A DNA stretch of 25,829 nt, from the NCBI GenBank assembly GCA_003343605.1, contig QAKW01000040.1:1-25829 (forward strand), given 5' to 3'. This DNA is from Clostridiales bacterium. GTDB taxonomy: Bacteria; Bacillota; Clostridia; Oscillospirales; QAKW01. The notes under the pieces were generated by a model, which had not been told where the DNA came from, made no database searches, and worked only from the letters and a program-made list of their open reading frames with translations. Shown piece by piece: positions 22,250-25,829 of the stretch; positions within the stretch are counted from its first letter, which is position 1, and every line of letters begins with the position of its first letter. The position numbers and the translations under genes were made by a program.

Positions 22250-23365
22250 ATGAAGGCAATTAAAAATGTAAGAATCATCCGCGGGGGGCGTATTCTGGAT
22301 GAAACGGTGCTGCTCTATGAGAACCGGATTTTAGACGTTGCTTCAGAAGTGCCGGCGGTGGCGGATGTGCTGGACGGCCACGGCCTTTATCTCTGCGCCG
22401 GGCTGATCGATCAGCATATTCACGGCTACCGGGGGGAAGATACCATGACCCATTCCCCGGCGGGCATGGCCGCCGCACTGCCGGAAAACGGCGTTACGGC
22501 GTTTCTGCCCACCACCATGACCATGGATAAAGAGGCCATTGCGCGGGCGATGGAACGGATCCGGGAGGAGCAGAAAATTCTGCATGGGGCCAGGGTGCTG
22601 GGCTGCCATATGGAAGGGCCGTTTATTCATCCGAGCAAAAAAGGCGCGCAGGACGGAACCTTTATCGTCCCGCCCGATAGGGGGATGGTTGAGCCGTTTG
22701 CGGATGTGATCCGGCTGGTGACCTATGCGCCGGAGCGCGATGCATCCGGCACGTTTGCCAGGTGGCTGCGGGAGCTGGGTATTGTCCCCTCCATCGGCCA
22801 CACCACGGCAAATTACGAAGAGGCCCGCAGCGCCTATGAAGCCGGCGCGCAGAGCACCACGCATTTTTTCAACGCCATGCCGCCGCTGCATCACCGGGAT
22901 CCGGGCGTGATCGGCGCCGCACTGGAGGGAGACGCCTATATCGAGCTGATCGCAGATACGATCCATGTAAGCCCCCATCTTTTTCCGATTCTCACCCGGC
23001 TGAAAAAAGACCGGATCTGCCTGATTACCGATTGTATGGAGGCCGGCGGCCTGCCGGACGGCCGCTATGCGCTGGGCGGGCAGCCGGTGGAGGTGCGGGA
23101 TCGCCGGGCGCGCCTGCTGGACGGCACGCTGGCCGGCTCGGTTTTAAAGCTCAACGAGGGCGTGCGCAACATGGCGCGGTTTGGGGAGGTTTCGCTGCCG
23201 GAGGCAATCCGGATGGCAACGGAAAATCCGGCCCGCTTACTGGGAATTGAAAAAGAAATGGGCACGCTCCTGCCTGGAACGCTGGCGGATTTTATCCTGA
23301 TGGATGAGGCGTGTAATATCCGGGCGACGTTTGTAGACGGCGCATGTGTATTTTCCAATCGCTGA
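22250..23365 (+). CDS. nagA: N-acetylglucosamine-6-phosphate deacetylase
   Basis: This 371-residue amidohydrolase-fold enzyme removes acetate from GlcNAc-6-phosphate, feeding amino-sugar and cell-wall recycling into glycolysis. Active-site residues are visible: H56 and H58 in DQHIHGYRG, metal ligand E122 in GCHMEGPFIHPSKKGAQ, H184 in SIGHTTANYEEA, H205 in STTHFFNAMPPLHHRDPG, and catalytic D261 in LITDCMEAGGLPDG. ATG 22250 (MKAIKNVRII) is preferred over the upstream ATG 22229 because a GGCGGG element lies between them and the family begins here. No nagB is adjacent in the window. Confidence 0.94.
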   Translation: MKAIKNVRIIRGGRILDETVLLYENRILDVASEVPAVADVLDGHGLYLCAGLIDQHIHGYRGEDTMTHSPAGMAAALPENGVTAFLPTTMTMDKEAIARAMERIREEQKILHGARVLGCHMEGPFIHPSKKGAQDGTFIVPPDRGMVEPFADVIRLVTYAPERDASGTFARWLRELGIVPSIGHTTANYEEARSAYEAGAQSTTHFFNAMPPLHHRDPGVIGAALEGDAYIELIADTIHVSPHLFPILTRLKKDRICLITDCMEAGGLPDGRYALGGQPVEVRDRRARLLDGTLAGSVLKLNEGVRNMARFGEVSLPEAIRMATENPARLLGIEKEMGTLLPGTLADFILMDEACNIRATFVDGACVFSNR

Positions 23366-23376
23366 TAGAAATGAAC

Positions 23377-23417
23377 CAAAGAAGCCTGTACGGTACCGTA
23401 CAGGCTTCTTTGATTTT
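23377..23417 (+). terminator. Terminator of nagA
   Basis: A 36-base perfect palindrome centred on GGTACC (arm CAAAGAAGCCTGTACGGT, 23377-23412), followed by ATTTTATC. It closes the GC-rich core block before the toxin-cassette region. Confidence 0.9.
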
Positions 23418-23460
23418 ATCTCAAAAAATAATTCAAATAATAAAAAAGTTTTTGCCAATA

Positions 23461-23489
23461 TTTACAAATTCCACGCGGTATGTTACCAT
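23461..23489 (+). promoter_or_regulatory. Possible promoter ahead of the toxin cassette
   Basis: TTTACA (23461-23466), a 17-base spacer and TACCAT (23484-23489), about 35 bases before a strong AGGAGG and ATG (23526). The -10 box is weak. The upstream stretch 23413-23460 is AT-rich without further features. It may be the promoter region of the ancestral full-length toxin gene. Confidence 0.35.
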
Positions 23490-23525
23490 ATCAGTATCAC
23501 GAAGTGTAAACAGGAGGGCGAAAAA

Positions 23526-23585
23526 ATGAATGGGAAAAGATGGATCCGGTGGATCTGCGCGCCGGGGATCAGCTGCGGCTGCTGA
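23526..23585 (+). other. Short out-of-frame reading frame at the cassette's start signals
   Basis: The only well-placed start, ATG 23526 with AGGAGG eight bases before it, opens a 19-codon frame (MNGKRWIRWICAPGISCGC) that stops at 23583-23585. The HINT/toxin frame is offset from it by one base (frame -1). It therefore looks like a leftover ribosome-binding site and start joined out of frame to HINT sequence, as an internal deletion in a larger toxin gene would produce. It is unlikely to be a functional peptide. Confidence 0.5.
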
Positions 23586-23956
23586 ACGGCGCGTATGTGG
23601 TGGTGGAAGAAATTGCGCATGAACTGCTGGAAGTGCCGGTAACGGTCTATAACTTTGAGGTTGCGGATTTCCATACCTACTTTGTTTCCGGTTCTGCGGT
23701 TCTGGTGCATAATTCGTGCTCGGGAAAACCAACTAGTACAAATCAAATGCAGAGTCAGGTTAGGAGAAATCAGGCACCGAAGGCTGTTGATCGGGTGGAT
23801 GGTCCGCACATTGCAGGGCAACAGCCACATATTCATTTTAAAGATGGAACATCAATTAATATGGATGGAACAATTCATGACAAAATAAATGGCATTCCTA
23901 CAATAACAAAACAAATAAAGATATGGTTAGAAGATAATGGATGGAGCGTAAAGTAA
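23540..23956 (+). CDS. Orphan polymorphic-toxin cassette: C-terminal HINT remnant + toxin tip
   Basis: From ATG 23540 this encodes 138 residues. Residues 1-58 are the last part of a pretoxin HINT (intein-like) domain: DLRAGDQLRLLNG, VYNFEVADFHTYFV and VLVHN followed by S59-C60. In such domains the terminal His-Asn cleaves to release the toxin. Residues 61-138 are the tip, with GPH, PHIHFKDGTSINMDGTIHD and IKIWLEDNGW. I recall similar tips from LXG/Rhs-type toxins, and its His/Asp pattern could suit a nuclease, but activity is not established. The HINT frame is open from 23510 but has no upstream start; ATG 23540 has no spaced ribosome binding site. It is probably silent or poorly expressed. 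Composition changes to AT-rich right after the HINT end. Confidence 0.7.
   Translation: MDPVDLRAGDQLRLLNGAYVVVEEIAHELLEVPVTVYNFEVADFHTYFVSGSAVLVHNSCSGKPTSTNQMQSQVRRNQAPKAVDRVDGPHIAGQQPHIHFKDGTSINMDGTIHDKINGIPTITKQIKIWLEDNGWSVK
23573..23711 (+). repeat. HINT-end repeat, copy A
   Basis: 139 bp nearly identical to 25691-25829, with three differences (23623, 23634, 23635; in protein terms only V32 to A). It encodes LRLLNG through VLVH plus the first base of the Asn codon. The real repeat may extend right beyond the window edge for copy B. Left of 23573 copy A continues as HINT sequence while copy B does not. Confidence 0.95.
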
Positions 23957-23958
23957 CG

Positions 23959-24216
23959 ATGAAAATTTGGGGTTATGAATCAAATGGTGAACAATTATTG
24001 GAACTTTCTGAAGTAACTTTTGAATGTACACCGGAAGAGATTAAAAAAATGATAAACTTTTTCAAAACATATGAGGAAAGGATACAGAAGCTTGAAGAAG
24101 AGCGTGAGAACAATCAGGATAATTCTCCCTGTATCGTTCATATGCACTATCGGGACTTTTATAAAAATGAAGCAAATCATGGCGCAGATTTTATCCTGGC
24201 AACACGTATTAACTGA
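23959..24216 (+). CDS. Putative immunity protein for the adjacent toxin tip
   Basis: This 85-residue acidic protein begins MKIWGYESNGEQLLELSEVT, has a charged helical middle (EEIKKMINFFKTYEERIQKLE) and ends with MHYRDFYKNEANHGADFILA. It resembles small immunity families of polymorphic toxin systems (I think of Imm32-type proteins, not certain). It starts two bases after the toxin stop, the classic toxin-immunity arrangement. An in-frame ATG at 23941 inside the toxin gene would give 91 residues and a 16-base overlap; 23959 is preferred because MKIWGYE looks like the natural start. It would bind and neutralise the toxin in the cytoplasm. AT-rich, unlike the core genes. Confidence 0.7.
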   Translation: MKIWGYESNGEQLLELSEVTFECTPEEIKKMINFFKTYEERIQKLEEERENNQDNSPCIVHMHYRDFYKNEANHGADFILATRIN

Positions 24217-24330
24217 ATATGATCAAATACATGAACTACTATAAGGATCCGTTATAATCGGTATCTTGAAGGAACTAAAGAAATGTACTTTATCCATACA
24301 ACAGTTCGGACAGAGCGAAATGAGGTATTT

Positions 24331-24822
24331 ATGAATCTTGAGAAAAAGAGAAATTTTTTAAATGCAATGATCGGGAAAAGAATTTGTTCGCTATCGAGAG
24401 AAGGGGGATTGGTATCTTTTGGCTTTGGTGATTTGATGTTAAGCTTTCATTACGATCAAAATATCATGCCGGAATTTGTTTTACATTTCATGTGTCCTTT
24501 TAGAATTGAGATGAACGAAAAAATAATATTGGGTGACAATGATTTGTATATTCCATCTGATCGAAAAAGTTATCCGGTAAATTTAGATATTCAAAATTCA
24601 ACTATGTTTGATAAAATTGCAGGTGCATTTATTTATGAGCTAAACACACAGGAAATTGAAGAAATTAATTTAACCAGCAATGGGGATATTTCAATCATTT
24701 TTGGGGCTGGTGCAATAAACAGCTTCATCTGTGCAAGCGAAGGAGAAGCATGGAGATTTTTTAAAACGCAAACGAATGAACAACACCTTGTTGCTTCCTG
24801 CGGAAATATTGAATTTCAATAA
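24331..24822 (+). CDS. Hypothetical protein, immunity-like, paralogue of the 24941 gene
   Basis: This 163-residue protein has no signal peptide or membrane segment. Its N-terminus (KRNFLNAMIGKRICSLSR, then GLVSFGFGDLML) aligns with the gene at 24941 (FINRIIGKQVCLISR, LVCIGFGEYM), sharing IGK, a Cys, SR and GFG in the same spacing. I recognise no named family. ATG 24331 is chosen because GAGG lies five bases before it; a longer frame to ATG 24283 has no such site. Standing after a toxin-immunity pair without its own toxin, it is most likely an orphan immunity gene, which is inference. The 114 bases before it hold a TATAAT at 24254 but no clear -35 box. Confidence 0.65.
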   Translation: MNLEKKRNFLNAMIGKRICSLSREGGLVSFGFGDLMLSFHYDQNIMPEFVLHFMCPFRIEMNEKIILGDNDLYIPSDRKSYPVNLDIQNSTMFDKIAGAFIYELNTQEIEEINLTSNGDISIIFGAGAINSFICASEGEAWRFFKTQTNEQHLVASCGNIEFQ

Positions 24823-24940
24823 ACAGCAATACAGACCGCATTCTTGAATGTTTGCGTTTACAATCGAAGCTGATCTTAAAGGGGAGCTATTACACTATTT
24901 TGTAAAATCGAAATAATGCTTTACGGTGTAGGAGATATTT

Positions 24941-25225
24941 ATGGATCGGGAAAAAATGGATTTTATAAATAGAATCATCGGAAAGCAAGTTTGTTTGATA
25001 TCTAGGAACTGTGAATTAGTATGTATTGGTTTTGGAGAATACATGCCGGATCATCATAAACCAGGAGAATACAAATGGGAATTTGTAAGCAAAAATGTTG
25101 CACATTGGGATGTATTTAAAGATACTGCAAACAATTCTGCTTTATGGTTGGGTAATAAAACTCAAACAGCATGGCATGAAACTGGTTATTTTATAGAAGA
25201 TCTGTTGAAAATATTTCCAAAATGA
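24941..25225 (+). CDS. Hypothetical protein, short paralogue of the 24331 gene
   Basis: This 94-residue protein has an N-terminal 40 residues matching the upstream gene (IGK at 13-15, C18, SR at 21-22, GFG at 30-32). The C-terminal half (KNVAHWDVFKDTANNSALWL, then WHETGYFIEDLLKIFP) shows no clear match and the protein is about 70 residues shorter. This may be a separate immunity subtype or a shortened one. AGGAG lies six bases before ATG 24941. The 118 bases between it and the preceding gene show no gene or terminator. The DUF4279 gene follows after nine bases, so these two are co-transcribed. Confidence 0.65.
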   Translation: MDREKMDFINRIIGKQVCLISRNCELVCIGFGEYMPDHHKPGEYKWEFVSKNVAHWDVFKDTANNSALWLGNKTQTAWHETGYFIEDLLKIFPK

Positions 25226-25234
25226 GGTGAAAAT

Positions 25235-25648
25235 ATGGGTGAGAACCAATTCAGTAATACAATGAACCAAATTCCAGAGATCTATTGTTCTATAGCAATT
25301 TTTTTTGAGAAGAAGCATGATATAAATTTTATTGTTGATTCTATGAAACAGCTTGAAATTTCTGAAATGAAAATTCATGAGCCAAAATTTGATCATTCCA
25401 TTTGCGTTGAAATTGCAACGATCAAAAATGAACCTTTTTGGAATTTAGATGATGCATTGACAAAGATGTTTTTAAAAATAGATGGTAAAATGGCAGAATT
25501 AAAAAAAATAGTAAAAAAATATGACGGAGATGTATGTATTGATATTGCGTTTTATCAATATGGAACATATCCGGTACTCGTTTTTTCTGCGGAAACTATG
25601 AAAAAGATACATTATTTAGATGCAGTTATCAGTATTGACCCTTATTAA
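25235..25648 (+). CDS. DUF4279 family protein (likely immunity-associated)
   Basis: This 137-residue soluble protein has the DUF4279 layout: N-terminal strand CSIAIFFEKK, middle PFWNLDDALTKMF (67-79), helix KMAELKKIVKKYDGDVCIDI, and a C-terminal strand-helix that ends LDAVISIDPY. The family has no established biochemical role but turns up among immunity genes of polymorphic toxin systems. GAGGTGA lies directly before ATG 25235, nine bases after the previous stop. A 42-base AT-rich spacer then leads straight into the second HINT repeat, so this gene is the last immunity-type gene of the first cassette block. Confidence 0.75.
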   Translation: MGENQFSNTMNQIPEIYCSIAIFFEKKHDINFIVDSMKQLEISEMKIHEPKFDHSICVEIATIKNEPFWNLDDALTKMFLKIDGKMAELKKIVKKYDGDVCIDIAFYQYGTYPVLVFSAETMKKIHYLDAVISIDPY

Positions 25649-25690
25649 GATCTTGAAACTTAAATATGGCTTTAATTGGAGAGCCCATAA

Positions 25691-25829
25691 CTGCGGCTGC
25701 TGAACGGCGCGTATGTGGTGGTGGAAGAAATTGCGCATGAGCTGCTGGAAGCACCGGTAACGGTCTATAACTTTGAGGTTGCGGATTTCCATACCTACTT
25801 TGTTTCCGGTTCTGCGGTTCTGGTGCATA
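25691..25829 (+). repeat. HINT-end repeat, copy B (runs off the window)
   Basis: 139 bp matching 23573-23711 with three substitutions (25741, 25752, 25753). Identity begins abruptly at CTGCGGCTG. The preceding 42 bases are AT-rich and unlike copy A's flank. The copy ends at the window edge exactly at the His codon of the VLVHN motif plus one base. Confidence 0.95.
25691..25829 (+). pseudogene. Second orphan HINT-toxin cassette, startless, partial
   Basis: The HINT frame reads LRLLNGAYVVVEEIAHELLE, then APVTVYNFEVADFHTYFVSG and SAVLVH up to the edge, with no stop. The codon immediately before it is TAA (25688-25690), and there is no start codon or ribosome binding site, so it cannot be translated by itself. 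A new toxin tip is expected just past the window. It fits a silent donor cassette that becomes active only after recombination into a full-length toxin gene; this is inference. Confidence 0.7.

Noticed and set aside
23526..23545. Programmed -1 frameshift joining ATG 23526 to the HINT frame
   Set aside because: The GGG-AAA-AGA stretch does not form a canonical X-XXY-YYZ slippery heptamer in the zero frame and no stimulatory structure is evident, so deletion or sequencing error is simpler.
24217..24330. Possible toxin-tip remnant between the first immunity gene and the 24331 gene (MNYYKDP, RYNRYLEGTKEMYF in different frames)
   Set aside because: Fragments are too short and in different frames; nothing recognisable. 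The longer start at 24283 also lacks a ribosome binding site.
1..25829. CRISPR arrays, tRNA or rRNA genes, insertion sequences
   Set aside because: No regularly spaced direct repeats, no cloverleaf with a GTTCRA-type arm, no rRNA core sequence and no transposase-like protein was found on reading both strands.

Overview
The window reads as chromosome of an anaerobic, low-O2-adapted Firmicute, most likely a Clostridia/Oscillospiraceae-type gut or fermentative bacterium. The grounds are strong AGGAGG-type ribosome binding sites, sigma-A style promoters, several TTG starts, a flavodiiron O2/NO scavenger, a DUF134 regulator, a DegV protein, a type III pantothenate kinase and an ECF-type vitamin transporter subunit. 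Most of the window is fairly GC-rich. Two stretches are visibly AT-richer: about 7.1-8.0 kb (a small Cys-rich protein and a GNAT acetyltransferase) and about 23.7-25.7 kb (a toxin/immunity cassette region). No stretch longer than 300 bases lacks a gene.

Layout. (1) 1-2.8 kb: the 3' end of an unknown gene converges on a Crp/Fnr-family regulator. That regulator is divergent from a four-domain flavodiiron protein, and a perfect dyad lies between them. (2) 2.9-4.6 kb: a PAQR/hemolysin-III membrane protein and a DegV lipid-binding protein. (3) 4.6-7.1 kb: a promoter and a structured leader ending in a terminator, then an LDH2-type malate/lactate dehydrogenase and a malic enzyme. Together these look like a malate-to-pyruvate module. 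(4) 7.1-8.1 kb: the AT-rich patch. (5) 13.8-8.1 kb, minus strand: a tightly overlapping five-gene operon of a DUF134 regulator, an 859-residue redox fusion (CoA-disulfide-reductase-like + rhodanese + sirohaem/Fe-S reductase module + 2[4Fe-4S] ferredoxin) and a complete FecBCD/BtuFCD-type ABC importer. (6) 13.9-19.6 kb: a fructose PTS operon carrying its DeoR regulator, FruK, EIIABC, HPr and Enzyme I, so the whole phosphorelay is in one transcript. (7) 19.6-23.4 kb: coaX, a convergent small lipoprotein, an ECF S component with a structured leader, a VanZ-like protein and nagA.

(8) 23.4 kb to the end is the most unusual part. It holds a 5'-truncated polymorphic-toxin cassette: the C-terminal end of a pretoxin HINT (intein-like) domain ending in VLVHN-SC, followed by a short AT-rich toxin tip. 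Next come an immunity-like gene two bases after the toxin stop, two paralogous small genes of immunity type, and a DUF4279 gene. A second copy of the HINT end then runs off the window (139 bp, 3 mismatches). The second copy has a stop codon immediately before it and no start of its own. This is the layout expected of a reservoir of silent toxin tips and immunity genes that can recombine through shared HINT sequence into a full-length toxin gene elsewhere. That interpretation is inference; the repeats, the frames and the gene order are read directly from the sequence.
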